Counted from the first letter of the stretch, positions 35,738 through 45,907 are shown. The stretch: 64,000 bases of DNA from Clostridium tunisiense TJ (GCF_000300195.1 NZ_AMQH01000011.1:248001-312000), one strand, 5' to 3'. Notes: generated from the letters alone by a model not told the origin. A program made the numbers and translations.

Positions 35738-37186
35738 ATGTCCTGGATTCTTGGTGCTATATACTTACTAAACTTTATAACTATACTTACAATCTTATTT
35801 GTTGAAAGAAAAAAGCAATCCATTGCATTTACTTGGATTCTTATAATGACTTTTCTTCCTGTAGTTGGTTTTATCCTTTATCCTTTTTTAGGAAGGAATT
35901 TAAGACCCAATCAGAAAAAGTTATTTAAATTAAAAAGGGAATTTGATATTCTCTATAGCGAAAGACTTCAAAAGAAAAATTTACTTTTCAATGAGGATAC
36001 TGCTTCTTATATAGATGAAAATACACACAAATACCAAGGTCTTATATCAATGAATTATAACGCTGGTAATAGTGTTTATTATCAAGATAATAATATTGAT
36101 ATATTTACTAAATGCACAGATAAATTCAACTCTTTGCTTAAAGATATTGAAAATGCTAATGACACCATACATATGCTCTACTACATTATTAATAATGATG
36201 AAATTGGCAGTGAAGTTGTAAACCTCCTTACAAAAAAAGCTAAAGAAGGTGTGGAAGTACGTCTTCTTTATGATCATGTGGGAAGTATTCTTACTCCTCA
36301 AAAAATGTTTAGGAATCTAATAAAGGCTGGAGGAAATGTTTGTAGATTTTTCCCTCTTAGTCTTGGAACTTATACCCGTGTGAATTATAGAAACCATCGT
36401 AAAATTGTTATTATTGATGGAAAGATTGGATATATAGGTGGAATGAACATTGGTGATGAGTATTTAGGTCTTCATAAGAAGCTTACCCCTTGGAGAGATA
36501 CTCACTTAAGAATTACAGGTACTTCTGTGTATGCTCTTCAAGAGAGATTTCTAATGGATTGGTGTTATGCTTCAAACACTATGAAAGATATAGCTGCAGC
36601 TACTTTGAGTAAATTCTTCCCTCCATTCCAATCACAAGGAAATATTGGATTACAAGTACTTTCTAGCGGACCTGATGTTAGCGGAGAACAAATTAAACGA
36701 GGATACATAAAAATGATTACTTCTGCAAAGGAAAAAATATTTATCCAAACCCCTTATTTCATTCCAGATGAGCCCTTCCTTGAGGCTCTCCAAATTGCTG
36801 CCTTATCTGGAGTTGATGTTAGAATAATGTTACCTTCCATTGCAGATCATATCATAGTTAATCATGCCACAACTTCGTATATAAATGATGTTTTACCTTA
36901 TGGCATTAAGGTATATTTATATCAAGGGTTTATTCATTCAAAAATGATTGTAATAGATGGAGAAGTTACCTCCATTGGAACTGCAAATATGGATGTTAGA
37001 AGTTTTTCTTCTAACTTTGAAATTAACACTTTTATTTATAACACTGAGTTCTCAAATAAGTGTAATGATATTTTTGAAAAGGATATGGCTGAAAGCAAAT
37101 TAGTTACAAAAGAAACTTATGCCTCAAGAGGACGTATTGCTAAAATTAAAGAAGGTTTATGTAGGCTTTTATCTCCATTATTATAA
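35738..37186 (+). CDS. cls: Cardiolipin synthase
   Basis: 482 residues. Two N-terminal transmembrane helices (4-23, 31-50), then two phospholipase D catalytic motifs: NHRKIVIIDG (His220, Lys222, Asp227) and IHSKMIVIDG (His400, Lys402, Asp407). Condenses two phosphatidylglycerols to cardiolipin at the inner membrane face. CGAGGTG site before the ATG. Controlled from the promoter and palindrome upstream. Confidence 0.95.
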   Translation: MSWILGAIYLLNFITILTILFVERKKQSIAFTWILIMTFLPVVGFILYPFLGRNLRPNQKKLFKLKREFDILYSERLQKKNLLFNEDTASYIDENTHKYQGLISMNYNAGNSVYYQDNNIDIFTKCTDKFNSLLKDIENANDTIHMLYYIINNDEIGSEVVNLLTKKAKEGVEVRLLYDHVGSILTPQKMFRNLIKAGGNVCRFFPLSLGTYTRVNYRNHRKIVIIDGKIGYIGGMNIGDEYLGLHKKLTPWRDTHLRITGTSVYALQERFLMDWCYASNTMKDIAAATLSKFFPPFQSQGNIGLQVLSSGPDVSGEQIKRGYIKMITSAKEKIFIQTPYFIPDEPFLEALQIAALSGVDVRIMLPSIADHIIVNHATTSYINDVLPYGIKVYLYQGFIHSKMIVIDGEVTSIGTANMDVRSFSSNFEINTFIYNTEFSNKCNDIFEKDMAESKLVTKETYASRGRIAKIKEGLCRLLSPLL

Positions 37187-37285
37187 ATTTCAAACTTTAA
37201 AGTAGGATCATAAGAGTTGAAAACTTAATTAAAATATAATAAATAAATAGTCTAACCCTATAGGGTTAGAATTAAAAAGCAAGTG

Positions 37286-37335
37286 GCTACCTCATAATTC
37301 ATGAAAATGTATAGTGAGTAGCTCTTTTATTTTTC
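37286..37335 (+). terminator. Terminator of cls
   Basis: GCTACCTCA/TGAGTAGC stem with one bulge followed on the plus strand by TTTTATTTTT; a CTAACCCTATAGGGTTAG palindrome lies just before it. Confidence 0.6.
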
Positions 37336-37345
37336 TAAAATTAGA

Positions 37346-37389
37346 GGGACATTGAAAACAACTTCATAAAAATTTGTTTTCAACGTCCC
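37346..37389 (-). terminator. Terminator of ptsH
   Basis: 16-nt arms (GGGACATTGAAAACAA and near-complement, one mismatch), 12-nt loop, 22 nt past the ptsH stop, marking the end of the amino-sugar/PTS cluster. Confidence 0.75.
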
Positions 37390-37411
37390 TTTAATTACAC
37401 TTTCAATATTT

Positions 37412-37669
37412 TTATTCTAGAGTTTCTATTAATTTTGTCACTGCCTCTACTGCTGCCACTTCGTCTTCACCTTCAGCCTGAATAGTTACAATATCACCAC
37501 ACATAGCCCCAATGCTAAGAACCCCTAGCAGACTTTTCATATTAACTTCTTTATGGTCCTTTTTTATTCTCATATCACTTTTAAACTTATTACCTTCTGC
37601 TACAACCTTTGCAGCTGGTCTAGCATGAAGCCCAATCTTATTTTTAACTACAACCTCTTGTTTAAACAT
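37412..37669 (-). CDS. ptsH: Phosphocarrier protein HPr
   Basis: 85 residues, full length. His15 in GLHARPAA is the site phosphorylated by enzyme I; Ser46 in NMKSLLGVLS is the regulatory site of HPr kinase in Firmicutes. Delivers phosphate to EIIA proteins. Lies 55 nt downstream of ptsI at the end of the nag cluster, an order reversed relative to the usual ptsH-ptsI. Confidence 0.96.
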   Translation of the reverse strand: MFKQEVVVKNKIGLHARPAAKVVAEGNKFKSDMRIKKDHKEVNMKSLLGVLSIGAMCGDIVTIQAEGEDEVAAVEAVTKLIETLE

Positions 37670-37724
37670 AATATCCCCCCGTATTCTTATATTAAATTAT
37701 AGGTAACCTAGGTAATCTCTTCCC

Positions 37725-39440
37725 TTATATCTGACCTTCCCTTGTTTCCCTTAAATATTCCTCAATTTCCTCTGAGGTAGCCATTAATAAAACCTGTTCA
37801 GCTATCCTTTTACAACCTTCATAACTTACTTTCCTAATTAGTTCCTTAGCTTTAAGGATAGATGGGGCATTCATGCTGAATTCATCAAGTCCTATACCAA
37901 TTAATATAGGTACTGCTTTTAAATCTCCAGCCATCTCTCCACACATTCCTACCCATTTTCCTGCTTTATGAGCATTATCAATTACTAACTTAATAAGTCT
38001 TAAAACTGCTGGATGAAGAGGATTATAAAGATAAGAAACCTCCTCATTCATTCTATCTACAGCTATGGTATACTGTATTAAATCATTGGTCCCTATGCTG
38101 AAAAAGTCCACTTCCTTAATAAGTAAATCTGAAATCATTGCAGCAGAAGGAATTTCAATCATTATTCCTATCTCTATAGACTCTTTATAACCTAGCCCCT
38201 CTTTTCTTAGTTCCTTTTTAACTTCCTCTAAAACACCCTTAACTTGTCTTATCTCCTCAACACAAGAAACCATTGGAAACATTATTTTTAAGTTTCCAAA
38301 AACAGAAGCTCTTAAAAGGGCTCTTAACTGGGTTTTAAATATATCCTTCTCCTTAAGACATAATCTTAAAGCTCTATAACCTAGGAAAGGGTTTAATTCT
38401 TCTTTTAAGGGTAAGTAGGGTAACTTTTTATCACCACCAATATCTAGTGTTCTTATGATAACCCCTTTTCCCCCCATATTTTCTAAGGCTTCCTTATAAG
38501 CCTTAAATTGTTGTTCTTCAGTTGGGAGACTATTATTATCCATGTAAAGAAACTCTGTTCTGAAAAGTCCTACTCCCTGTCCACCAAGAGCTAAAACTTG
38601 TTTTGCATCTTCAGGATTTCCAATGTTTCCAGATAATTCCACTTTTCTTCCATCTAAAGTTATGGTTTCTAAAGCTTTTAAAGTCATAAGATAAGTTTTT
38701 TCTTGTAAAATTTCCGCTTGTAGCTTCTTAACCTCTACTAAAACTTCTTCCTCTGGATTTATAATTACTTCTCCCTTATCTCCATGGACTACTAAAAGAT
38801 CTCCTTCTTTAATTTCCTCTATAGCTAAACCTACCCCCACTACAGCTGGGATGCCTAAAGTTCTTGCCATAATTGCAGAGTGAGAGGTTCTGCCTCCAAC
38901 TCCTGTAACAAACCCTAAGACTTTTTCCTTATTCATTTGCGCAGTATCTGAAGGGGTTAAATCTTTTTTTACAATTATACACTGCTCCTTTATATCTCCT
39001 AGAGCTATAGTTTTAACTCCCAAAAGAAGGTTCATTATTCTGCCGCCCACATCTTTTACATCTGCTGCTCTTTCTATCATATATTCATTGCCCATATCTT
39101 CAAAAATGGAAACAAACATATTAATGGTTTCTTCCAATGCAAATTCTGCATTGACGCCTTCAGAGTTTATCTTCAGCTCAACTGCACCAAGGAACTCTGG
39201 GTCTTGAAGTATTAAAAGGTGAGCTTCAAAAATTTCAGCTTCTTCCTCTCCAAGGGTTTTATTTGTAAGCTCCACTATAGCTTTTATTTCCTCCTCAGCT
39301 GTAATTATTGCTGATTTAAATCTATCTATTTCTAAAGTTGTATTTTCAATTTTTCTTTTCTCAACTTTAGGTTTATCTTCCTTTATTATAAAGGCCTTTC
39401 CTATGGATACTCCACTTGATGCCCCAATCCCCTTAATCAA
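37725..39440 (-). CDS. ptsI: PTS enzyme I
   Basis: 571 residues, full length. Phospho-histidine motif GGRTSHSAIMART (His187), PEP-binding GLFRTEFLYM and the C-terminal active site MVSCVEEI...GMCGEMAGD. Transfers phosphate from PEP to HPr. Start is ambiguous: the leftmost in-frame codon at 39440 with AAGGGGGA upstream fits. Follows nagB by 17 nt, so the general PTS proteins are transcribed together with amino-sugar genes. Confidence 0.96.
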   Translation of the reverse strand: MIKGIGASSGVSIGKAFIIKEDKPKVEKRKIENTTLEIDRFKSAIITAEEEIKAIVELTNKTLGEEEAEIFEAHLLILQDPEFLGAVELKINSEGVNAEFALEETINMFVSIFEDMGNEYMIERAADVKDVGGRIMNLLLGVKTIALGDIKEQCIIVKKDLTPSDTAQMNKEKVLGFVTGVGGRTSHSAIMARTLGIPAVVGVGLAIEEIKEGDLLVVHGDKGEVIINPEEEVLVEVKKLQAEILQEKTYLMTLKALETITLDGRKVELSGNIGNPEDAKQVLALGGQGVGLFRTEFLYMDNNSLPTEEQQFKAYKEALENMGGKGVIIRTLDIGGDKKLPYLPLKEELNPFLGYRALRLCLKEKDIFKTQLRALLRASVFGNLKIMFPMVSCVEEIRQVKGVLEEVKKELRKEGLGYKESIEIGIMIEIPSAAMISDLLIKEVDFFSIGTNDLIQYTIAVDRMNEEVSYLYNPLHPAVLRLIKLVIDNAHKAGKWVGMCGEMAGDLKAVPILIGIGLDEFSMNAPSILKAKELIRKVSYEGCKRIAEQVLLMATSEEIEEYLRETREGQI

Positions 39441-39457
39441 AACTGTTCCCCCTTACT

Positions 39458-40189
39458 TTACTCTCTTATTAACTCCCCAGCTTCTTTATCCACAATTAAA
39501 GTTACATCAGGATGAAGTTGTAAAATCGAAGCGGGTAAATCTGGAGTTATAGGACCATTAAGCATTCTCTCAATAACCTTAGCTTTTTCGTTTCCCGAAG
39601 CAAGAAGAATAATTTTCTTCGCATGCATTATAGTTTTTATTCCCATACTAATAGCACTTCTAGGAACCTCCTCTATAGAAGTAAAAAATCTAGAGTTTGC
39701 TTCTATAGTCTCCTCATCAAGATTTACTAAATGAGTTATAGCTTCAAACTTTATGTCTGGCTCATTAAAACCTATATGTCCATTTATGCCTATGCCAAGT
39801 AATTGCATATCAATTCCACCAGCATTTTTTATCTTAGCTTCATAACTTTTACACTCTGCTTCAATATCTTTCGCTGTTCCATCAGGAATATTTATATTAT
39901 TTAAATCTATGTCAATGTGCTTAAATAAATTTTCCACCATATAGTAATGATAGCTTTGCAGGTTGTTTTTATCTAAACCATAATACTCATCTAAATTAAA
40001 GGTTTTTACCTGTTTAAAACTAAACTTTCCCTGGTTGTGCAAACTAACTAGCTCCTTATAAAAACCTATGGGCGTTCCACCTGTAGCCAATCCAATGACA
40101 CTTTCTGGCTTTAATATAATTTGACTTGCCATCATGTCTGCAGCTACTCTACTCATATCCCTATAATTTTCCCCTATTATAATTCTCAC
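39458..40189 (-). CDS. nagB: Glucosamine-6-phosphate deaminase
   Basis: 243 residues, usual length. GLATGGTPIGFYKEL phosphate loop, DEYYGLD, and the LGIGINGHIGFNEP catalytic segment. Converts glucosamine-6-phosphate to fructose-6-phosphate and ammonia. Downstream of nagA with a 156-nt gap that shows no terminator; spacing of 17 nt to ptsI. Confidence 0.96.
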   Translation of the reverse strand: MRIIIGENYRDMSRVAADMMASQIILKPESVIGLATGGTPIGFYKELVSLHNQGKFSFKQVKTFNLDEYYGLDKNNLQSYHYYMVENLFKHIDIDLNNINIPDGTAKDIEAECKSYEAKIKNAGGIDMQLLGIGINGHIGFNEPDIKFEAITHLVNLDEETIEANSRFFTSIEEVPRSAISMGIKTIMHAKKIILLASGNEKAKVIERMLNGPITPDLPASILQLHPDVTLIVDKEAGELIRE

Positions 40190-40345
40190 TTTTCATATCA
40201 CCTACCTCTAAATGGCCTTTTGGAAGGATTATTCTTTCCTCCCCTTTAGATAGAATCTTAAATTTTGCATGGCAAAGGCAACTTCTTTATGTTAAATTCT
40301 CTTCTAAAATGCCTGAAGAAAATCAGATGTTCCCTATTGAACCCT

Positions 40346-41545
40346 TCACAGTTTTAACTCTCTACCATTAATTATAGTTTTTGAAACCTCAAAAGCATTA
40401 TCAAAAATTATAATATCGCTATGTTTTCCAATGGTTAAACTACCCTTATCCTTGTGAATACCAATAACTTTAGCTGGGTTTAAAGAAGCCATATTAACTG
40501 CTTCATATAGTTCTATACTGCTGTGCTCATAGAAATTTTTCACTGCCTTATTTAAGGTAAGAACGCTCCCTGCTAAGGTTCCATCTTTTAACCTAGCTGA
40601 ATTATCTTTAACGGTTACTTCCTGTCCTCCCAAATCATAAATTCCCTCTTTCATGCACCCTGCTCTCATGGAATCCGTTATAAGCACCAGTTTATCTGTT
40701 CCTTTTACTGCTTTTAACATAGGAAAAACCCCTGGATGTACATGAATTGTATCTGCTATAATCTCACAGGTTATATTACTGCCTAATACCGCTCCAACAA
40801 CCCCTGGTTCCCTGTGATTTAAAGGAGTCATTGCGTTAAAAAGATGGGTAGCATGACCTATTCCACTTTCAATGCTTTTCATAGCTTCCTCATAAGTTGC
40901 ATTTGTATGACCTATGGAAAGCACAATCTCCTTATACTTACTAACCTTATTAAGGAAATTATGATTTTCATCTTTTTCTGGAGCAAGGGTTATAATTTTT
41001 ATAATGTCTAAGTAATTCTTAATAAAATTAAAGTCTGGCCTCATTATATGGTTAGGATTCTGAGCCCCTTTATACTTTTTATTGATAAAAGGCCCTTCCA
41101 CATGACAACCTAACACTGTTGCTCCATCCATCTCACTGTTCATGGTAGTTCTAATAACCTCAAAAGCTTTATAGATATGTTCTTTATCCATGGTCATAGT
41201 GGTAGGTAAAAATCCTGTTACTCCATTTTTAGCTATGGTTTTACTAATTACCTTAAGGGCTTCTATTTCTCCATCCATAGTATCTCGTCCTCCAGAACCA
41301 TGGATGTGAATGTCAATAAGTCCTGGACCAACATATTGTCCCTTTGCATCAATAACCTCTAGTTTCTTGTGCTTATGTTCTTCATAGTTATCATTAAAAG
41401 AAGTCACCATAAAGTAATTCCCATTGGAATCCATAGTTATTTTATCCTCATCAAGGATATCTATGATTTTTTCTTCATAAATAAGAGCTTTATTTTTAAG
41501 CACAGCATTTTCTGTTATGATGTTTCCATTTATTATTGCCTTCAT
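40346..41545 (-). CDS. nagA: N-acetylglucosamine-6-phosphate deacetylase
   Basis: 399 residues. Metal site HIHGSGG, substrate/metal HVEGPFINKKYKGAQNP, His pair in GHTNATYEEA and GATHLFNAM, and catalytic Asp in LITDSM. Removes acetate from GlcNAc-6-phosphate. Contains a slightly longer N-terminal beta domain. 13 nt after the MupG-like gene. Confidence 0.95.
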   Translation of the reverse strand: MKAIINGNIITENAVLKNKALIYEEKIIDILDEDKITMDSNGNYFMVTSFNDNYEEHKHKKLEVIDAKGQYVGPGLIDIHIHGSGGRDTMDGEIEALKVISKTIAKNGVTGFLPTTMTMDKEHIYKAFEVIRTTMNSEMDGATVLGCHVEGPFINKKYKGAQNPNHIMRPDFNFIKNYLDIIKIITLAPEKDENHNFLNKVSKYKEIVLSIGHTNATYEEAMKSIESGIGHATHLFNAMTPLNHREPGVVGAVLGSNITCEIIADTIHVHPGVFPMLKAVKGTDKLVLITDSMRAGCMKEGIYDLGGQEVTVKDNSARLKDGTLAGSVLTLNKAVKNFYEHSSIELYEAVNMASLNPAKVIGIHKDKGSLTIGKHSDIIIFDNAFEVSKTIINGRELKL

Positions 41546-41558
41546 ATACTCACCTTCC

Positions 41559-42656
41559 CTAAAGCTCCTTTATACTCTCAGTAAACCCAAACTTTTGCCA
41601 AGGCTCTATAAAATCTAAGAGAAATAGCTCCTCCTTATTTATTCTTCCCACCACATTAGTTTTTCCTGAATTCTTCATATCCTTAAGTGCAACTTGAAGT
41701 TCCCCAGCATAATGTCCATATAAGGATGTATCAATAAGTAAATCCCCTCTTTTTATATCTGGACAATTAAAGGGAATAAATTCCTGACCTTTATACTTCA
41801 CTCTACTTTGGGTTGATCTAATCATATACTCTGAAACATCTCCCCTATTAAAATGAAACTCTTCCAAAACTATTTTTCTCTCAATTGGTGGAATATTATC
41901 CACCAATTCTACATCAAAAGTTATAATATTGCGATTTAAGGCACCTAAAGCTTTAAGCTCCTCCTCTGATGCAAAGCAATTAGCTACTATCACATCATCT
42001 ACTAAATTAGTTGCAAATAAATGTTTAGCTTGAGCCGTGATTGGAAGCTTTCTATGTTGCTCTAGGGTGCAAAGCCCCTCATTTACTGGCCAAGGACCAA
42101 AACTTGCATTCCTCGAAGACACAAAAGCTGCAGTTCTAATACCAAAATCCTTAAACTGCTTACTGCATTTTATAAAATGGTCATAACTTAAACCAGAATA
42201 TCTATGTGGGTAAAAATTATGACAACCAATTAAATTTTCAACATTTGGTTTATAGCTCATTATATTCTCTAAATATCTTGTTCCATTACTCATATTTATT
42301 TCTATTTTTAATCCATAGGGGTTAAAGGTCATTATGGATTCCTCTATACCACTAAAACCCAAGTCCAGCCTGATACCATAAGCGTTAAGCTCCTTGAAAA
42401 AACTTAAGTCCTTATAACTTATTCCAAGCTGTCCAAACACATTTGGACTAACATCTGCAATAACTTCCATGCCTAATTTGTTAGCTTCATTAATTATTTC
42501 CTTAAACTCACCAATGATTTTTTCTTTGTCTCCCTGAACCGATAACAAACAAGTAAAAACTCTTGAAAAACCATAGCTATGAGCCAGGTTCAAATAAGCT
42601 AAATTCTCCTCCAAAGTTGCTTTTTCTGGGTATATTGAAACACCTAACTTCCTCAT
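41559..42656 (-). CDS. mupG: MupG-like 6-phospho-N-acetylmuramidase (DUF871)
   Basis: 365 residues: a TIM-barrel (1-235) starting LGVSIYPEKATLEENLAYL with ASRVFTCLLS-type strand, then a beta C-terminal domain (240-360), the DUF871 build. Characterised MupG cleaves MurNAc-6-phosphate-GlcNAc taken in by a PTS. Here the neighbouring PTS is lactose/cellobiose-type, so the substrate could be that disaccharide or a chitobiose-like one. 11 nt after the kinase gene. Confidence 0.85.
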   Translation of the reverse strand: MRKLGVSIYPEKATLEENLAYLNLAHSYGFSRVFTCLLSVQGDKEKIIGEFKEIINEANKLGMEVIADVSPNVFGQLGISYKDLSFFKELNAYGIRLDLGFSGIEESIMTFNPYGLKIEINMSNGTRYLENIMSYKPNVENLIGCHNFYPHRYSGLSYDHFIKCSKQFKDFGIRTAAFVSSRNASFGPWPVNEGLCTLEQHRKLPITAQAKHLFATNLVDDVIVANCFASEEELKALGALNRNIITFDVELVDNIPPIERKIVLEEFHFNRGDVSEYMIRSTQSRVKYKGQEFIPFNCPDIKRGDLLIDTSLYGHYAGELQVALKDMKNSGKTNVVGRINKEELFLLDFIEPWQKFGFTESIKEL

Positions 42657-42667
42657 GTAAATCCCTC

Positions 42668-43576
42668 CTAAATTAATGTTTTTAAAGCTAAGTAATAAGC
42701 TCCTAAAGTTGGTGATACTTCTTTATCAACTATTGCTACAGATCTTATATTCTCCTTTAAGGCCTTCTCAAACTCACTTTTCACAATTGGTACCTTAGTT
42801 AAAATACTTCCTTTTATTCCAACGGTTACAGACTCCTTAAATCCAAGACTTTTATAAACCCTCAAGGTAGTATCAGCTAAATCTCTTCCGCTTCTTTTAA
42901 GTATTTCTATAGCGGACTCTTCTCCTTTTTCTGCACATTTAACTATTGCTGGAACTAAGGCTGCAATTTGACCCTTTGTTGATCCATAAACAAAGGATAT
43001 TACTTCTTTTCTATTTTCTATGCCCATTTCCTTCAATAAAACTCTTGAAAGATTACTTTTTTTTAGTTCCAAGTCCTCTTCTAAGGTCATAAGTTTTAAA
43101 GCCTCTATGGCAATGAAATATCCACTACCTTCATCCCCAAGTAGATGTCCCCAGCCTCCAGCCCTCTTGGCTTTTCCCTGATTAACTCCATAACTTATTG
43201 AACCGGTTCCAGAAATAGTGAGAATTCCATCTTCACCCTTTAAAAGAGCAGCAAGGGCTATTACTGCATCATTAACCACCTTAACCTTCACCTTATATCT
43301 ATTTATCAAAGTATCTGTAATAAAAGTACTTGAATCTTCACTTTCAGCTCCAGCCATCCCCAAATATATGGCTTTGCATTCCTTATTCTCCATGGATTTA
43401 GGAAGCTTTGAACTGCACTGTTCTATGGAAGTAATAATATTTTCCATTGCCTGCTTTTTATTTATAAGGATATTACTAAAACCTGTGTTTGACCTGCTCA
43501 GTTCTTCCCCCTCCAAGGTATATGCCACAGCCTCAGTCTTTGTACCTCCACCATCTATACCTATAATATAATCCAA
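42668..43576 (-). CDS. BadF-type N-acetylglucosamine/MurNAc kinase
   Basis: 302 residues from a TTG at 43576, chosen for its spacing to GGTAGGTGA; 43579 (TTG) and 43585 (GTG) are alternatives. ATP-binding IIGIDGGGTKTEA, phosphate-2 ISGTGSISYG and GWGHLLGDEGSG glycine loops of the ASKHA fold. MurK/GspK-like enzymes of this family phosphorylate free GlcNAc or MurNAc; here it would act on sugar released by the MupG-like enzyme. First gene of the second operon segment. Confidence 0.88.
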   Translation of the reverse strand: MDYIIGIDGGGTKTEAVAYTLEGEELSRSNTGFSNILINKKQAMENIITSIEQCSSKLPKSMENKECKAIYLGMAGAESEDSSTFITDTLINRYKVKVKVVNDAVIALAALLKGEDGILTISGTGSISYGVNQGKAKRAGGWGHLLGDEGSGYFIAIEALKLMTLEEDLELKKSNLSRVLLKEMGIENRKEVISFVYGSTKGQIAALVPAIVKCAEKGEESAIEILKRSGRDLADTTLRVYKSLGFKESVTVGIKGSILTKVPIVKSEFEKALKENIRSVAIVDKEVSPTLGAYYLALKTLI

Positions 43577-43969
43577 CAAAATCACCTACCCTATATGGTT
43601 ATTAATATGTAGCTATTAATATATCTATGGTGTTACCCACTACTTTATTAATTAAATAATGAACAAGTTGATTTTATAGGAAACTAAAATTAATAAGGTC
43701 TCACAAATGATTTCCTTTTAGTCTCCTTAAAAACTATTTAATTATATGCAACCAGAATTAAAACTTAACTTATACATGAGTCCTCCCCTGGGTTCCTTAA
43801 GGAGTTATGAATATGAATAAGTTAAAACTATATCATGGAACCCTATAGATATACCACGTCATAGCTTTAAATAAAATTAAGTTTTTTCAATGCTTCGATA
43901 GCAAAGTACTTTAACGTTTCAAGTGGTAAATCTATATAAATGAAGTTTTAAACTGTCCTTGTGTTGGTA
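43577..43969. other. Gap between EIIC terminator and kinase gene
   Basis: No gene. Likely contains the promoter of the kinase-mupG-nagA-nagB-ptsIH segment, but no sigma-54 match was found. Sequence around 43780-43860 resembles that around 24880-24935 (CCTTAAGG ... ATGAATAAGTT ... ATGGAAC). Confidence 0.4.
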
Positions 43970-44001
43970 AAAAACTCTAACAGTTTCCTGTTAGAGTTTT
44001 T
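43970..44001 (-). terminator. Terminator after EIIC
   Basis: Perfect 14-bp AAAAACTCTAACAG stem with TTTC loop; 25 nt past the EIIC stop. Confidence 0.85.
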
Positions 44002-44025
44002 AGACCTTTTATATTTTACAGATTA

Positions 44026-45318
44026 CTATAGATTCATAGAATTTGAATTACCTTTAAATTCTAATTCCTTAGCATGTTTTTCAGCAACCATAACAAATGG
44101 CATATAAACTAAAATACCTATACAAATATTTACTAATTGAAGAATTATCCCCATTACTGATCCTGTTGCTAAGAATCCACTTATGATTGGTGGCATTGTC
44201 CAGTGAACTATAGCTATGGTTTTTGGAACAAGGCCTATAGCTATGGCACCATAACTTATAATTGTAAGCAATACAGGTAGGAAAATAAAAGGAATAGCAT
44301 AAATTGGGTTTAGTACTAAAGGCATACCAAATAATACTGGCTCATTAATATTGAAAGCTGCAGGAGCTATTCCAAGCTTTGCCTTTGCCTTATTCTCTTG
44401 TCTTTTTCCTATTATTAATATAGCTATTAGAAGACAAATAGAACTACCTGCACCACCCATGTATACAAAGGTGTCAAAGAATGAGGAAGTTACTATATTC
44501 TCTGCTGCTTGACCTGCTTGGAAAGCCTTAACGTTAGCTTCCATTAATGGTAAGAATAAAGCACTTGTAATTGGTAGAAGTATGTTTGTTCCATGAAGTC
44601 CAAAGAACCAAAGCAAGTGAACTAAGAAAACTACTAACAAGGCTGCTGGTAAACTACTTGCAAGTCCTAGTAGTGGCTCTTGAATTAACTTAAAGATAAA
44701 CTGATGTATATCTGGAATTCCTACTAAATCTAAAAGTATCTTTAAGGCACCAAAGATTGCTAAAACAATTAAAGATGGAAGTAAAGCTGCAAAGGATCTG
44801 CCAACAGCTGGTGGAACCCCATCGGGCATTTTAATAACCAACCTTTTATTCCCCATAAGCTTAACAAAAAGCTCTGTTGCCACAAGTGAAACAAACAAGG
44901 CAACGAACAACCCCTGTGCTCCAAGGTATCCATAAGGAATTGCCCAATCCTTAGCAGATCCTGCATAAAGCATCAGCAAAGACGCAAAAGATACAACCCC
45001 TGCTGTTAAGCCATCCTTTTCGTAAGATTTGGCAAGATTGTAACTTATAGTAAATACAACTAATAAGGACATAATTGCAAAGGTTCCATTCCATAAGGTA
45101 CCTCCAAAGGAGTTCCACTTCTCACCAAAGATTCCCTTCATAAAGTCTCCCCAGCCTGGTATTGGAAAATTGTTAAAAAGTACTGCTAACGAACCTACTA
45201 AGATTAAAGGCATAATAGCAACGAACCCATCACGTATAGCCACTAGATGTCTTTGCGAACCAATTTTACCTGCAAAAGGTACAAAATACTTTTCCAGAAA
45301 ATCCATGACTCTTTTCAT
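44026..45318 (-). CDS. celB: PTS lactose/cellobiose-family EIIC permease
   Basis: 430 residues, about ten transmembrane helices, PTS EIIC type 2 family. Typical features: MPLILVGSLAVLFNNFP early, HLLWFFGLHGTNILLP and NEPVLFGMPLVLNPIYAIPF, the substrate-binding glutamate loop. Members transport cellobiose, diacetylchitobiose or lactose. Encoded 54 nt after EIIB and followed by a terminator. Confidence 0.93.
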   Translation of the reverse strand: MKRVMDFLEKYFVPFAGKIGSQRHLVAIRDGFVAIMPLILVGSLAVLFNNFPIPGWGDFMKGIFGEKWNSFGGTLWNGTFAIMSLLVVFTISYNLAKSYEKDGLTAGVVSFASLLMLYAGSAKDWAIPYGYLGAQGLFVALFVSLVATELFVKLMGNKRLVIKMPDGVPPAVGRSFAALLPSLIVLAIFGALKILLDLVGIPDIHQFIFKLIQEPLLGLASSLPAALLVVFLVHLLWFFGLHGTNILLPITSALFLPLMEANVKAFQAGQAAENIVTSSFFDTFVYMGGAGSSICLLIAILIIGKRQENKAKAKLGIAPAAFNINEPVLFGMPLVLNPIYAIPFIFLPVLLTIISYGAIAIGLVPKTIAIVHWTMPPIISGFLATGSVMGIILQLVNICIGILVYMPFVMVAEKHAKELEFKGNSNSMNL

Positions 45319-45372
45319 TAAAATTCCCCCCGTGATTAATATTTATAAATTCCTTAGCCACTGGCTAAATAA

Positions 45373-45681
45373 TTACTGACTCAAAAGAGTTAAGGCATGT
45401 TGTAAAACTTTCTCCCCGTTCATTAATCCATAGTCCATGCTGTTTATAACATCAACTTTTATCCCCTTTGGCTCATAAGCACCTTTGTATTTGCTAAGTA
45501 AGAATCTTACTTGAGGTCCAAGAAGCAGTACATCTGTATCTTCAATATGATGTTTTAACTCTGCTTCAGCCACAGCTATTATCTTAGCTTCTATATCAAG
45601 TTTTTTAGCTGCTTCAACCATCTTAACCACAAGAAGACTTGTAGACATTCCTGCTCCACATACTAGAGTAATTCTTTTCAT
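45373..45681 (-). CDS. celA: PTS lactose/cellobiose-family EIIB
   Basis: 102 residues. Phosphocysteine Cys8 in ITLVCGAGMSTSLLV, the P-loop-like PTS EIIB motif, and LLGPQVRFLL. Receives phosphate from EIIA and passes it to the incoming sugar. Preceded at 45908-45924 by a consensus sigma-54 promoter with a roughly 215-nt leader. Confidence 0.93.
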   Translation of the reverse strand: MKRITLVCGAGMSTSLLVVKMVEAAKKLDIEAKIIAVAEAELKHHIEDTDVLLLGPQVRFLLSKYKGAYEPKGIKVDVINSMDYGLMNGEKVLQHALTLLSQ

Positions 45682-45907
45682 TTAATCCCTCCCTTTCCTA
45701 TTTTTTTATTGGCTACCAAAGTCAAACTATTAACTTTACAGGAGCTTACTTTCTTTTCCTTAAAAACCCACAAAGTCAGTAAATTAAAATTTCACTAAAA
45801 AATCTTTAAGAACTTAATAATAAATGAGACTAAATTAATACCCTAAACTCCTTTATAATTTCATGTATTAAATTTAACTTGGAAACCTTTATCTATAAAT
45901 ATTAAAT
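45682..45907. other. Leader of the EIIB transcript
   Basis: About 215 nt between the sigma-54 promoter and the EIIB start. AT-rich; ends with GGGAGGGATTAA ribosome site. No structure stands out. Confidence 0.4.
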
